Source: Dolomedes plantarius (taxonomy: Eukaryota; Arthropoda; Arachnida; Araneae; Dolomedidae). Taken from it: a DNA stretch of 64,000 nt. The DNA is taken from contig OU015495.1 of NCBI GenBank assembly GCA_907164885.2, positions 98,748,832 through 98,812,831 on the forward strand, read 5' to 3'. The notes beneath the pieces were generated by a model. It ran no database searches. It worked only from the letters and a program-made list of their open reading frames with translations, and was not told where the DNA came from. This document shows, piece by piece, positions 11,533 to 54,232 of the stretch (position 1 is the first letter of the stretch; each line of letters begins with the position of its first letter). The position numbers and the translations under genes are program-made.

Positions 11533-11537
<5 letters not shown>

Positions 11538-11596
<59 letters not shown>

Positions 11597-11612
11597 CATA
11601 TATATTTATATA

Positions 11613-11692
<80 letters not shown>
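11538..11692. repeat. TA microsatellite with TTTA interruptions
   Basis: About 155 bp of TA repeats directly at the right end of the hAT element. Confidence 0.97.
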
Positions 11693-11694
<2 letters not shown>

Positions 11695-12562
11695 CTTCTT
11701 CATGACCTAATCAGCGCCAGAATTATTAATAAAAGCAATGAATGGTTCACTGCATAAACAACTATTGGAAATTTCAAATAAACATGTTGTTGAAGTTGTC
11801 TAGCTTAATATATTCCTTTTACTGAAAAAATATCAATTTATCGCTTTCTTCTGATTTCCCGGTGGAAATTGAAAGCTACTTTTTTCGATCTCTATTGAAA
11901 CAAAAGTTTTTTTTTTTTGCATCATGAATGAACATTTCTAGATGAGAAAAATGTTTCAAAACTATTAGAAACATCAATTTAGAATCTTTCTCGACGTATG
12001 TCAACAATTTATTTATTTTTTCCCCTATGAAACAACTAAAAGTAATCGAAAGTGTTTTGTTGTGTGTATTAATAAAGAAACGTTACGTTATTTGTGTCAT
12101 AAAATGGAAATATAAATAAATTTGAAAAATTCTCGTTTAAAAAAAATTAAAAAGAAAATTTTTAGCGACGTCTGACAGTACTGGGAAGAGAACTAACTTC
12201 GAATCTGGTCTTTTTCTACCAGCTAAATTATCTCGGTGATGTGGTGAGGAACTCACATTTTTCTCTTTCAAATTTTCTGCAGATGTGTGTATAGCAGTAC
12301 CGGAAAATGTATTTACTATGTCTTGCCTTGATGCATTTATAATTACTTCCCAAAAGATGGTCTGTAACTCTCAAAATTTGATTTTTACGACTCCTCTCTG
12401 TTCCTTTCAACAAAAAAGTTTACTTCGCAACTGGATTTCCGATTTCCGGGGTTTTCTTCCAGCCGCCGAGGTTTAAGTTACTCAGAGATGCTCCATATTG
12501 TAAGGGCCATTAGACTCATGACTGACTGTGACTATGTTTGACCAGTCGTAATTTATGATATA
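11693..12562. other. Unannotated AT-rich stretch
   Basis: No gene recognised. Short open frames at about 12228-12476 on both strands overlap and have no family character. Confidence 0.45.
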
Positions 12563-13006
12563 TCTATATTAATAAAGTAACAGAGGGGTTTGTCGAGATC
12601 ACGTGACCATAACGCGACCGGGACGGACTGATCCTCCAAAAAAAAAAAATGGCTGACAAATACAGGAATAGGTGTACTTTTTTTTCTCATGAAAGTACAT
12701 AAATGTTACATATTTGGAAAGAGCTTCGAAAACTGATAATTTTTTCTGCGTACACTTATTCTGTTAATTCAATAGTTTTAAAGATATTTGGATTCTAATG
12801 AAGCGTCATCCCTCTGAGAAATCAAATCATGTATATCCAGTATGTGCAGTGGTGCAGCCATCTGTCGGCAGCGACGGGAATGAAAATTGACTTGAATTCA
12901 ACACATTTGTAGGCCTTTTTTTTTCTTTTGTGGGGCCCGAAGTACATAAATATGTTACACGGATGGCTTGAGCGTAGCTAGGTGAAGCCCGAGCCTAGCC
13001 CGGCTA

Positions 13007-13007
<1 letters not shown>
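12563..13007 (+). mobile_element. Short non-autonomous Helitron
   Basis: 445 bp starting TCTATATTAATAAAGTAACA after an A and ending GCCTAGCCCGGCTAG before a T, the canonical A|TC...CTAG|T arrangement. A short GC-rich hairpin-like CCCGAG...CCCGG block sits just before the end. It has no coding sequence. An internal segment (GGTGCAGCCATCTGTCGGC, about 12851) recurs as GGTGCAGCCATCTATTGGC at 55020. The (TA)n tract begins immediately after CTAG. Confidence 0.72.
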
Positions 13008-13076
<69 letters not shown>

Positions 13077-13093
13077 AGAGAGAGAGAGAGAAA
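13008..13093. repeat. TA then GA microsatellite
   Basis: (TA)n to about 13072 followed by (AG)n. Confidence 0.95.
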
Positions 13094-13277
13094 CTTCTCT
13101 AAGAAGGCCCGTCATGGTTACGAAAAAATAAAGGGGCCATTCTGAGGGGTGGCCGTGGGAAAAGGATTTCTTCCATAATATTGGCTACATAGAGTCTTTA
13201 GTCCGTTTTGAACAAAATGTGACCATTTAGAGGGGTCGCCGTCGAATAGGAGTGGCCGGCTAGAGAAGTTTCACTAT
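13088..13277. mobile_element. Possible small inverted-repeat element
   Basis: Begins GAGAAACTTCTCTA and ends TAGAGAAGTTTCAC, a 12-13 bp inverted pair about 190 bp apart; GGGGTGGCCGTGG and GGGGTCGCCGTCG inside are a short direct duplication. It is non-coding and its class is uncertain. Confidence 0.45.
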
Positions 13278-13918
13278 ATAAACACGCACGCACGCACACG
13301 AACCTGTTGTACCTTGGACCGGATATACCTTGGTACTAGGCCATCGCCAACTGTATCCTTTAGTTTTTTTGTAATTTTCAGCGTTATTTACATGCTTGCC
13401 GGTTGGGTTGTAGTTTTCACTTCTATACTTTCCTTGTTACCTTGTGTTTTCTCATGTAACATAAGAGAGTAGCATTGTGATTCTGTGATAAAATTTTAAA
13501 TTGCTGTTTTAGAAAGGGTAGAACTTTTAAGATCCAATAAATCTAGGTAAACTTCAATTCATCGATCCATTTCATCAAAAGTAAGAGGAAAAAGGAAAGG
13601 GGTGGGCGTAAGAAAAGCGTGGGTGAACCTCAAAATTTTAATATGAAGAAAAATCTCTTCATCAGTGAGGTATACGTACTTCTCAATTCCAAAATGTTAA
13701 ATTTATTCGGATTTTTAGTGCCAATCTCTTAAAACTCGCTGGCAGAATAAATCTGATGACACATTTATTCGTTAATTGTTTAGCGCGGTAGTGAATACTT
13801 GGTAGCGGTAGCATATGTTTATGGAAGAAAATATTTAGCATATTTGAAGAAGTTAATAATAAATAAATTAATTAAAAAATATAAGGCAGCTAAAATTATG
13901 CGTTGTTGAACTTTGTTA
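13278..13918. other. Unannotated stretch
   Basis: No gene or repeat recognised apart from a short (CACG)n-like run near 13285-13300. Confidence 0.4.
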
Positions 13919-14098
13919 GGGCCTGTTCACATAGGATTCCGGTAGCGGAAGCGTAAAAGGAAAGATAGCGCTGAGATGGAAATAAACCAATCATAGGCGT
14001 TAAAAATTTCTTTGCTAATCGTTTGGAGGTTTGTCATTGGTTAAATATATTTCAATACTTCAACGCTTCCGCTACCGGACTTCTATGTCAACAGGCTC
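13919..14098. mobile_element. MITE-2, PIF/Harbinger-like
   Basis: A 180 bp element with ~37 bp inverted termini (GGGCCTGTTCACATAGGATT at the left) and TTA duplicated on both sides (13916-13918 and 14099-14101), a TWA target duplication. It shares the terminal motif and the inner AACCAATCATAGGCGTTAAA sequence with MITE-1. Non-coding. Confidence 0.85.
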
Positions 14099-14581
14099 TT
14101 ATTCTGTTACATTTGTTAGTTTAAATTAAAATGATGACGGTTTATCAATGTGGCGAATTTTTGGCGCTAATATCTTTAAAGTCGCCGAACGGAGAAATAG
14201 TATGACACATAATATTCATTAGTTCATTTTTTATTTTCGATGTGAACATCTTATAGCTAGAGCTTATATTGATGGTGGAAAAAATATATCATTCTTGAGA
14301 AAGTTAATAGAGAAATAAATAAATTGAGAAAATACATACAGGTCAAAATCCAGTGTCGTTGTCTGTGCTGTTTTGCTGTATGACGGTTTTTCTATGAGGT
14401 AAACTTTTGGCGAAAAATCTCTTAAAAGTCGCTATGAAGAAATAGCCTGTCACCGTGCTTTTATTCACTATTTTTTTTATTTTGAGAGCGAACATTTGAT
14501 ACGTAGAGATGCGCTAACGGTATTTTTAAAAATTTTAATTCATTAGACTTTTTTTTCTTTATGTGTTTTGTATACTTCCAG
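14099..14581. other. Intron upstream of the first recognised exon
   Basis: AT-rich sequence ending in a T-rich tract and TTCCAG at 14576-14581, the 3' splice site used for the first visible bves exon. I found no membrane-segment exon here. Confidence 0.6.
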
Positions 14582-45805
<31,224 letters not shown>

Positions 45806-46125
45806 GAAACGAAGTCGATTTGCTGCTGTGATAGGTGCTCTGACTCGACAGTATTTGGGCCGACAAAACAGAACGGAGCTTTAAGTTTTTGTATTTTTTC
45901 AACGAGGATTCCCGTTGTTGTGTGGTTGAAGTAATTTCGCTTAAAATGAAGATGACTTTATTTTACTGTATTTGTGATATATCGTGCGTGATCGGTGATA
46001 TCCTGACCATCAGTGGTTAGGAGGTGTAATTATATTGCTTCATAACTTGGATAAATGTGATACGACGCTTCTCTTCCTTGGATAAAATGTTCATCTTGAA
46101 TAAATACTTAAGTAAGCTGAAGTTT
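45806..46125 (+). promoter_or_regulatory. bves: Presumed 3' UTR with poly(A) signal
   Basis: Sequence after the stop codon is less AT-rich than the intergenic DNA beyond and reaches a canonical AATAAA at 46099-46104. A cleavage site within about 30 bases downstream would be usual. The transcript end is inferred, not observed. Confidence 0.6.
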
Positions 46126-48640
46126 TTTCGCTGAAGTATTTTTCACGCAGTGTCAACTTCGTATGTAAGTTTTTTATCATTATTTTGTCGTATGATTAAG
46201 TTATAGGAGAGATTAATGTCTACTGTTTTTGTTCCTACAAACCCAGTTCATTTCTAGGAAAATTTAACCTAGAATCTTAAAGTTTCACTCGGTACATAAT
46301 TTTGTAAATCATCTAAAAGCCTATGGTAATTTAAGAACTCTGCTTTAAATCTTTCGCATTTAGTTTGCAAACATAGAAAAAAAAACTGCTCAGGAAACCC
46401 TTTAGAATAAACTTATATATTTTTAAAATAAGCAGTGTCGTTATTCATTATGATTTAATGTTACCTCCATACGTTATTTATGTATAATATTGTAACTTTC
46501 ATAATGATACTTTCGTCTTTTACTCATATACGTTTCAAACTTGAAAAATAAGATTAAAGCAATAGATTCATGGTTACAATCGTGAAACTGTTAAATTTTC
46601 ATTTGCTATTGTTTTGAATTTCATAACCCAATGTTATTTGAAGGAAACTTCTGCATAGGTTCATTAGTAATCAACATACATTTTACTCTAATCGTAAAAG
46701 TTATTAATTTATTTGTTAAATTTCAAATAATACAAATAGTTTAGAAATGTTTAGAAAACTTGTGTATCATGGTAATTTGTAGAATTAAGATTCTTTTTCT
46801 TTCGTTTAGCAAGTTATATATTAGTTTAACACGTTTTAATGTTGCAGGAAAGAAGATTTTTGTATAAAGTTGGTATGTTTTCGTGGAAATTAGTCAAGAA
46901 AATTGTTTTTTGAACATGTCACCCATATCTGAATAGCGTATCACACATTGAATATGTTAACAATCAGTGATTTAATTCCTATGCATGTTCCAAATTTGAA
47001 ATAAAAACTTACAGTAATATCACCCTCTTTTGCAGACCCCCCCCCCAAAAAAAAACAAAAAAAAAACAAAAAAACAACCGCGTACATTTCTTTGCAACAA
47101 AACTGAGCCTAGAAGTTTCATGTATCAAAGAATATATAATCTGTTCACTTCCATGATAGCCCACTCGTTTGTTCCTTTGTACATTTACACTTCGTCAAAT
47201 TGAAATGTTTAAAAAATTGAAATGATACAGCGTTTAAGGCTCTTCGAAAAGCCGCATCAATAAACACTCTATTAATTTTCTTCCACTTACACCTATAAAT
47301 ACATACCACTATACGTAAAATTTAAATGAATTTTCAAGGTTGTAAAATCCTTTTCGTGTTTTCCTTTTGTGTGTAAAAGTTTTTATGAGACTTTACTAAA
47401 TAATATTTACCCCCTAATCTCTCTGATTCTTTATTTTTTTGTTTTTACCCCGAACGAAAACAATCAGTTGCTTTCCCCAGTAGACGTGATGATGCAATTA
47501 AATATTAATTTATTAAAATCATTGACGTAGATTTCTTTTCCATGATACGAACTTTAAAACTAGTGTAATGTGTTTTACAACTAAACGTCCTTTCCCTTGG
47601 GTGTGCAGCATTTCCCCAAGATTTCGGAAAATTGACTGATTCAGTTGTTTTTTGCACCAAGTTTTGCAAAATGTTATTGATATAGATATATTATATTAAA
47701 CACTTATCGAATCCATAATGCCTGAAAACATAATACTATCGAAAAACATGCTGGAACTAAGATGGAAGCATAAAATTAGTTTTTTTATTCACAATTATTG
47801 TTATTTTCTGTCTTGTATTTGTTTTCCGTTCTTTTCTTCTGACGTCTACTGTAGATTCAACTATCCTAACTAAAATATGATTCGTCTTATTTTATTTTCA
47901 TCCCTCCGAAAGTTCTTTATAAATAATATTAGCCAATATGCTAATAGAAAATGTGGCAATGGTAAAAAATAAATAAAAAATAAAAAATGAATGTTTCTTA
48001 AAACTCTTGCAAAAGCTCGGAAAGTAGGAAAAAGTTGTAGACTGATTCTAATTTAGTTACGTCCAGTATTGTAGACGAAGCCGTCTACCACATGTCGCGT
48101 CTTCTTTTTCTAGCCTGAGTGATGTGGAGGTTTTGAGGCACATTTGTGGTTCAGTATCAATTTCTAAAATTCTCTATTTTTCGTTGTTAAGAAATTCGCT
48201 GGATGAAATTTATTTGGATTTCCTGGAACTTCTCATTCTTATGTGTTACAGCATATGTCAGGATCCGTAAATAAAGAACCGCCAGTTTTGTGAAAAACTT
48301 TATAAACTGTCTGCTAAAATGAACAAATATTCAGCATTTAAGTGATTGTAGCTTCAATAGTTTTGCTGTATTCATCTTCATAAACAATTAATTTTACAGT
48401 CCTTAAAACACAGGCTATGAACGCAAGAAGTGCTCCTTTACGCTGAATTATTAAATTAGCTAGCTTTTTTTTAGATGAGAATCATCATTAAATTTCTAAA
48501 CTCAAAGGACAATATTTTCTGTGCGACCTTAAGGCTGCTGTATTCTTACCCTATTGGATTCGCTCACCTCATTATTGACCTAGGTAGAAAATCAAAATTA
48601 ATTACCTACCACAGCGTTTAGCTTATACGGTATTGTGCAT
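46126..48640. other. Intergenic sequence downstream of bves
   Basis: About 2.5 kb of AT-rich DNA with a C/A homopolymer cluster at 47037-47080 and A-rich runs near 47965-47990. No exon, repeat family or reading frame that I can support. Confidence 0.5.
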
Positions 48641-48644
48641 ATGA

Positions 48645-48798
48645 AGACCAGTCACTGCGTAGCAAAATCTGTAAACTCAGTCGAGGGTGAATTTCACCTC
48701 TTCGGGTTATTTGAATGGATCTGGGCGCCGGACGGACAGTACAGATCTGCCGACCCAAGAGGAAACCCCGGGCGCCTAACCTATGGAGAAAATGTGTC
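48645..48798 (+). mobile_element. SINE-D, copy 2
   Basis: Opposite-strand relative of 6403-6603: ACCAGTCACTGCGTAGCAAA, CTCAGTCGAGGGTGAATTTC, GGGCGCCGGACGGACAGTAC and AGATCTGCCGACC correspond in order. It is GC-richer than its surroundings. A sequence at its right edge (CCTATGGAGAAAATGTGTC, 48779-48797) recurs inverted at 49095-49115, so a small inverted pair brackets 48.8-49.1 kb. Confidence 0.7.
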
Positions 48799-49290
48799 TA
48801 TTATTTACAGCTATATAAATGCCGACAATCCACTAAAAATGGTATTTTCTGATAGCCTGCACTTTTCTTTACCTCGCAACGGGATTCTTTTATAAATTTC
48901 TTAAGCCAAAAAAAATTTATGAACGTTTAAAATACACTATACCAGATTTCCCCCCAAATAATTTAAATTTTAAAATATTATTTACATTTTTTTTTTAGAA
49001 AAACGAAAAATGCCCCAAGGAGTAAAATTTCTCTATTACGGAGTACATTTTTTTAAAAAATAAAAATCTTTCAATCCAAGTAGGTAATCTTTGGATACAT
49101 TTTCTCCATAGGTTACAATTAAGGTGAGCGATTCCAATATACCCTATTGTACACAGCAGTCTTAATTGATTACCTTCAAAGTAAAATCGATCGATGACAG
49201 TTGAAGCGTACAGCTTCTGAATTATTAAAAGAAGCGTGGATGATCCAATATTTTGAGGCACATTTCTAGTTCCAAAAACACCCGAACTTA
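48799..49290. other. Unannotated spacer
   Basis: Apart from the inverted match noted for 49095-49115, nothing recognisable. Confidence 0.4.
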
Positions 49291-49474
49291 CACTGTAAAA
49301 ATGAAATGGTGCTTCAGGTCAAGAAAGCTAGCTGTTTTAGGATGTAACGTTTCTGGATAGCGAATTTACCTGTTTTGGGTATCCCACTTTTGTATCTTAA
49401 ACACGCTTTCATATCGTTCTAGTTATACTTCTATTTTTGTAATATACCTAAAGCAGCATTTCATTTTTACAGTG
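49291..49474. mobile_element. MITE with CACTGTAAAAATG termini
   Basis: 184 bp with ~28 bp inverted ends (CACTGTAAAAATGAAATGGT at left, CACTGTAAAAATGAAATGCT at right) and TA on both sides (49289-49290, 49475-49476). Non-coding. TA flanks point to the Tc1/mariner superfamily. Confidence 0.82.
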
Positions 49475-49848
49475 TATAGTAGGTGACGTTTTTACAATCT
49501 CATAATTATTTTTTTACAGAGCCACTCCTTTCATTATTATTACATATGACTCGGTTTAGCAGAAGATGTTGATGGGTTTCTAAAAGATTATGCGAGATTT
49601 TAGATTAATTTTAAAATAAGGTTCATATAAGCACATAGATTATTCAACAGCCATAGTTTATGGAAATTTCCAACAGCACATTGAAGAGCCCAAATGTATC
49701 CAATAAATTCTATGGAGAGTGCGATAGCAAAGAATGGAGAATTCACCTAGAACTGAGTTAACCTTTAGCTTATGGGGTTCATTTTTCTGATTCCCTCTTT
49801 AGAACGGGAAATTTCATACCCCTTTTGTAAGAACAGCCATCAAGGGGG

Positions 49849-49849
<1 letters not shown>
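49475..49849. other. Unannotated spacer
   Basis: No gene or repeat recognised. Confidence 0.4.
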
Positions 49850-49928
<79 letters not shown>

Positions 49929-49941
49929 TATTATATATATA

Positions 49942-50000
<59 letters not shown>
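49850..50000. repeat. TA microsatellite
   Basis: About 150 bp of TA repeats with a TATTATATATATAATTAATA break near 49930. Confidence 0.97.
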
Positions 50001-50018
<18 letters not shown>

Positions 50019-50190
50019 TTTTTTAAGTGGCTGCACTTGTCATTAAACATTCGCCTATACTACGCCACAATTTTTCTGTCCATTTTATTATTAGCGAATC
50101 ATATAGACGGACAGCATTACCCTCTATGAAGAGACGACACAAACGGAGGCACAAACGGAGGCGAAAACCAGCGCGCTGTATCATAGAACC
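50001..50190 (-). repeat. SINE-B copy with A-tail
   Basis: Minus-strand element: body words GTCTCTTCATAGAGGGTAAT, AATAATAAAATGGACAGAAA and GTGCAGCCAC end in a poly(A) tail, seen on the plus strand as T23 at 50001-50024, next to the TA tract. It matches 51120-51215 and 56190-56345. CACAAACGGAGG is duplicated in tandem near 50137-50160. The tRNA-like head is degraded. Confidence 0.68.
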
Positions 50191-50198
50191 GTCACAAG

Positions 50199-50202
<4 letters not shown>

Positions 50203-50251
<49 letters not shown>
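50203..50251. repeat. TA microsatellite
   Basis: (TA)n adjoining the 5' side of the SINE-B copy. Confidence 0.97.
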
Positions 50252-50256
<5 letters not shown>

Positions 50257-51119
50257 TTAATTATTCTTGGGCCCGTATTCTTGGGATACATACTATCCCA
50301 CCCCGTAAGGAAAGGTTAAGTGCATTCCTTTCGGAAAATATCCACGCAGTTATTCTCCCGTCCCCTAAATTAAAAAATTCTCCATTTTTCTACGGTATCC
50401 TGCTACTCATTAACTACGAGCAAAAACCAAACCATTTTTTTACCTCTATTCAAAACTCCAGATCTTTGAGTACAATACGCCGGAAAAAACGGAGATAATA
50501 AATACTCTACAGCTGGGGACGGAGCCTTAATTGAGCGTCTTCAAAAGGTGGGAAATGTACCAAATATTTACGTCATGCAGAATAAAGGTAAATAATAAAC
50601 TTGGAACAAGCAAAGTTAAGCAAAATATATTTCAAACAGCAAATGACAGAAGCATCAAGGATCACAAAGAGAAAGAGGGGGTGTCGAATATTATACACAA
50701 TACCCTTCGTTAATTTGCTAATTTGGGGTATGATATATTTGACATGTTATGTTTTCATCGTTACTATAACTTCCTGACTATGTTTGACGACTTTTGGAAG
50801 CGGTCCAAACTACACAATGGAAAGATGCCGCCCGATTTGAAAAAAAGTCTCCCGCTTTTAGAAAGGTTATTCGCTAGTTCTAAATTAATCTTATTTATTC
50901 CTGGAGAAAATGTATCTCATCGAATCAGTTGAATTAGACGTATTTGAAATACTAATTGCTTGAAAGCAAAGGTTTCATGTGTCCCTATTGTACAGTTCCT
51001 TAAATAAAAATCTTTTTGCAAATTTTTTTGAAGGAACTTTACTATAGAGAGCATTTGCATTAGCTGCAATAGGAACTAAATACTTTTTTTCTATTGCAGA
51101 GGTACATTACTATGTCGTG
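50252..51119. other. Unannotated stretch
   Basis: Two 60-69 codon open frames occur near 50531-50932 but show no family motif. I see nothing else. Confidence 0.35.
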
Positions 51120-51305
51120 AGACATCGCCTTTTGTTATTCACAGTGATTAGATGGTTACTTTATTATGGGAGCACCCTATAGGTTAGCCAGCATTGCTCC
51201 CTATGAGCCGGACGACACGTAAACGACCAAGTTTGATTCGGGATTTGAATCCAAGCCCACTGCGTGGAACTGCACGGCGCTAACCACTACACCAAGTGGG
51301 CGGGA
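51120..51305 (-). repeat. SINE-B copy with tRNA-like head
   Basis: On the minus strand the head reads CCCACTTGGTGTAGTGGTTA and GCGCCGTGC (A-box-like) and then TTGGATTCAAATCCCGAATC (B-box), a tRNA-derived RNA polymerase III promoter. The body (CATAGGGAGCAATGCTGG, CATAATAAAGTAACC) matches 56250-56320. This copy shows that family B is tRNA-derived. Confidence 0.75.
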
Positions 51306-51382
51306 TAAAAAGTAAATATAATGAATAGAAATGTTAAGGAGATATTCAGGTAGTCCAAAAAATATACATTTCCATTTTCTTG

Positions 51383-51551
51383 GTTTGGAGCGCTGCAGTC
51401 ATTTTTTGCTACACGAGGGCTAATTAGACCGGGACCTACTGCTTAAAGCCGATTCCGAACGGATACAAACGTCCATGCCAAGAGTGGGATTCGAACCCAC
51501 AGACTCGGTACAAAAGCCAGCGCCTTAGCCATTCGGCCTTCGTCCAGCTTT
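51383..51551 (-). repeat. SINE-A copy with target duplication
   Basis: The minus strand begins with a tRNA-Leu/Ser-like head: GAAGGCCGAATGGCTAAGGC (A-box) and CTGTGGGTTCGAATCCCACT (B-box), then a body with GGACGTTTGTATCCGTTCGG and GCCCTCGTGTAGC. CATTTTCTTG is present on both sides (51373-51382 and 51552-51561), a probable target-site duplication. A plus-strand copy is at 58309-58478. Confidence 0.85.
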
Positions 51552-51561
51552 CATTTTCTTG

Positions 51562-52148
51562 AAATCAAATTTTTAGAATTAAATAACACGAATAAGATGT
51601 TTACAAGACGATTTATGCTGTACTTTCAATGTGTATCGTGCTGTACACTTGTACATTAAATCTACTGATATTGGAATGTAATTTTTAAAGATCTACCATT
51701 TTTGCTCTACTATTTTTATATAAGTGTCATCCGGGTTTTTAAAGTTAAAATTCTAAAAATGTTTTTCAGACAAACTTTTTAAGACAAAATTCCCCCCCCC
51801 CCCCAAAAAAAAAAGTCATTTTTTTTTACTTTTGAAGAGATTAAAAACTTTATAAATCAAATTTTTGTATATCTTGATAAATTATTCATATATATAAAAG
51901 TGAGAAAATTATACAAATAAAGCTATTGATTCACACTTACGTTAAAAACAAAAATGAGCTTTAAATTTCTGGAATCTAAATTTTGTTATAGCAAAATTTA
52001 AATTGTTCAGGTAATTTTTTAAAAAACTTAATAAAGATCCGCCCACATCGTATAGTTGTTAACATCCCAACTAAGAATGGCTGGAATCCCAACTAAGGCA
52101 TGGACGTTCTTTGTGCAGTTCTCTTTTAGGGAATGGTTTTGTTTCATC
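51562..52148. other. Unannotated stretch
   Basis: Contains a C12/A10 homopolymer junction at 51792-51814. No gene recognised. Confidence 0.4.
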
Positions 52149-52201
52149 CATAGGATACTCTATAAGTAACCACCATAGGATACTCTATAAGTAACCACCA
52201 A
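52149..52201. repeat. Two-copy 27 bp tandem duplication
   Basis: CCATAGGATACTCTATAAGT plus AACCA(C) is repeated directly with no divergence, so the duplication is recent. Confidence 0.85.
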
Positions 52202-53671
52202 AATTTCGCGCTGAGGAATGGACGAATAACGAAAAAAAAATAGTTTTAGAAAAAAAATAGTTTTGTATGCAAAAACATATTTAACGGAAAAATCAACGGA
52301 ACTTATGTTTTCGGTGTAATTCTAATTGTACTTTTGTTTTTTGTGGTATGTATGTTTTGTCAGATGGCTTTACTGCATTGGATAGAAAAGAAAAAGTTTC
52401 TTTTGGCTGAAAACGCACCTTAAAAATTCCAGAAAGTTTTAACACAAATCGCGGGTTTCCACGAGGATTACATTGCCAGATACAGTGATTTTCTGCTGTA
52501 GTGCATCTGTTCTTTAAGTCAATTAAACTCGAATTTTACATTGAAAAAATATTAGTTTTTGCCCTCTTTAAAGTGATTAAAAAATTTATAAATAAAATTT
52601 TTGTAAATCCTGAAAACAAATTTTCTAGAAATCTTTTCTTTGCACAATCCGAAAGTACTGTGAAAGAAGAGCTATGGGTTTTGCAGATATTATATCAAAA
52701 CCTGAACATGCTTAAAATTATACCTTACAAATTTATATGTAAAATTATTTTAAATTGTCAAAGTAATTTTTATATATTTTTAATAATTTTTATAATTTAT
52801 TTTATTATTTAATTTATTTCCATCATTTTTATTTTCTATTTTTTACTTTTAATAAGCTTTATATCAAAGTATATTTGTTGAAAAATATTTTAAAAGAATT
52901 TCCGTGCATGAATATATATATATAATTTTCTGTTCCGAATACATGTAATGTTTTGCTCCGAATGTCTGTGCTGTTGTCTACAGATGGCATCACTCCGATC
53001 TGCTAAATACTATGGATTTAATTTTGTACCGCTGTTGAAAATCAACTTACTCCAACGAATTGTATTCCATTTCAACCTACAAGTATCTTACAGATCGCAT
53101 TCCACGACTCTGGAACTCTTTCGCCAAAAAGATATTAAACTCATATAAACTAGGACAATCGTAACTCAAAATTATATTATATTCCGACCAAAAACGCATT
53201 TCCAGCAATTTCTCGGACAGAGAAATATTTTACTGCTAACATTAATTCCAGATTTGGAAAATAACCGATGGAAATGGTTAGAAACTACCTAAGAAATTGT
53301 TGTCATAGTCACTTAGGTTCTCGTGGATATAAATATTTTTTTTCTGTTTCCTTGCTAGAGCGATACAGACAGTCAACGAACTCTTTTCACGATAGATTTC
53401 CCACCTTCAGAAAACTAGTATTTATTTTCTTGTTCTTTTATTGATTCATCTTACGGTAGCTTGCATTTTCTCCAATTTACGTCGGAAATTCACGACGCTT
53501 AGCTACGTCTGTTTTCAGCACTTATGCATCATGTTTGTTTTTCTGCGAGTGTTATGACAACACTGAACACATTTCACTGATTTTTTTATTCAGGAGAAAT
53601 CTTGTGCATATTTGTTGTAATGCTATTTATTCTGTATATATATCTATATCTATTTCTCTCTCTCTCACTAT
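52202..53671. other. Unannotated stretch
   Basis: AT-rich. A 103-codon open frame at 52501-52812 is low-complexity, rich in Phe/Ile/Lys/Asn, and has no family motif. I do not call it a gene. Confidence 0.4.
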
Positions 53672-53933
53672 ATGTATATCTTGTGGCTTGGTACAAGAAG
53701 TGACTAAGTCAGTTTTCTCCAAGACGACTTTGTTTCATCATGTCTCTTTAAAAAATGATTATTTTCAATGAAAGAAGTACATAAACCTGTCCGATGATTT
53801 AAAAGTATTTTCTAAACCATTGTACAGACTTGGGTACTTCTTGGATTGAAAATAATATTTTTATAAAGAGACGTAAGGAAACAAAGTCATCTTGGAGAAA
53901 ACTTAAATAGGCATTTCTTGTACCAAGGCACAG

Positions 53934-53937
<4 letters not shown>
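53672..53937. mobile_element. Foldback element with ~100 bp arms
   Basis: The left arm CTTGTGGCTTGGTACAAGAA and the inverse right arm CTGTGCCTTGGTACAAGAAA continue in register through TTTTCTCCAAGACGACTTTG / TTTTCTCCAAGATGACTTTG and on to ATTTTCAATGAAAGAAGTAC / ATTTTCAATCCAAGAAGTAC. Flanked by TA-rich tracts. Non-coding. Confidence 0.78.

Positions 53938-53966
<29 letters not shown>
53938..53966. repeat. TA microsatellite
   Basis: Short (TA)n followed by a (TTA)n run near 53969-53990. Confidence 0.93.
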
Positions 53967-53970
<4 letters not shown>

Positions 53971-54176
53971 TTATTATTATTATTATTATATATAAATACA
54001 TTTTTTGATATTTAGAATGTTTCATCTAATCATATTATTCAAAAAAAAAATTCGAAAGATTCCACGGACTTTTATAACAAAATGCGAAAGAAAATGATCG
54101 AACAGTATTTTAAGTTAGTTACATTTAGTTTTTAAATAGACATAACAAAGTTATGAATTTCTGCATACACTTCTAC

Positions 54177-54232
<56 letters not shown>

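Larger units (their letters stand above)
7742..11537 (-). mobile_element. Decayed hAT-superfamily element
   Basis: 3796 bp bounded by CAGTGGCGTAGCTA on the left and its near-inverse TAGCTACGCCTCTG on the right; further inward both ends share GAGCG and GGTGCRC/GCGCC blocks. The flanking eight bases (AGTATATA and ATATATAT) lie in TA-rich DNA, so the duplication cannot be verified. The interior holds a transposase relic on the minus strand (8045-10400) and a TA tract at 10612-10670. Confidence 0.75.

Noticed and set aside
11315..11710. 131-codon plus-strand frame
   Set aside because: Combines the right end of the hAT element with a TA tract; no protein character.
13390..13470. Short hydrophobic frame after TTTTCAG, considered as a missing Popeye membrane exon
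   Set aside because: It reaches a stop quickly and has none of the conserved residues of the Popeye transmembrane region.
50531..50932. Two adjacent 60-69 codon plus-strand frames
   Set aside because: No recognisable domain, no shared frame and no start or splice evidence.
52501..52812. 103-codon plus-strand frame
   Set aside because: Low-complexity Phe/Ile/Lys/Asn composition expected from AT-rich DNA; no motif, splice or repeat support.
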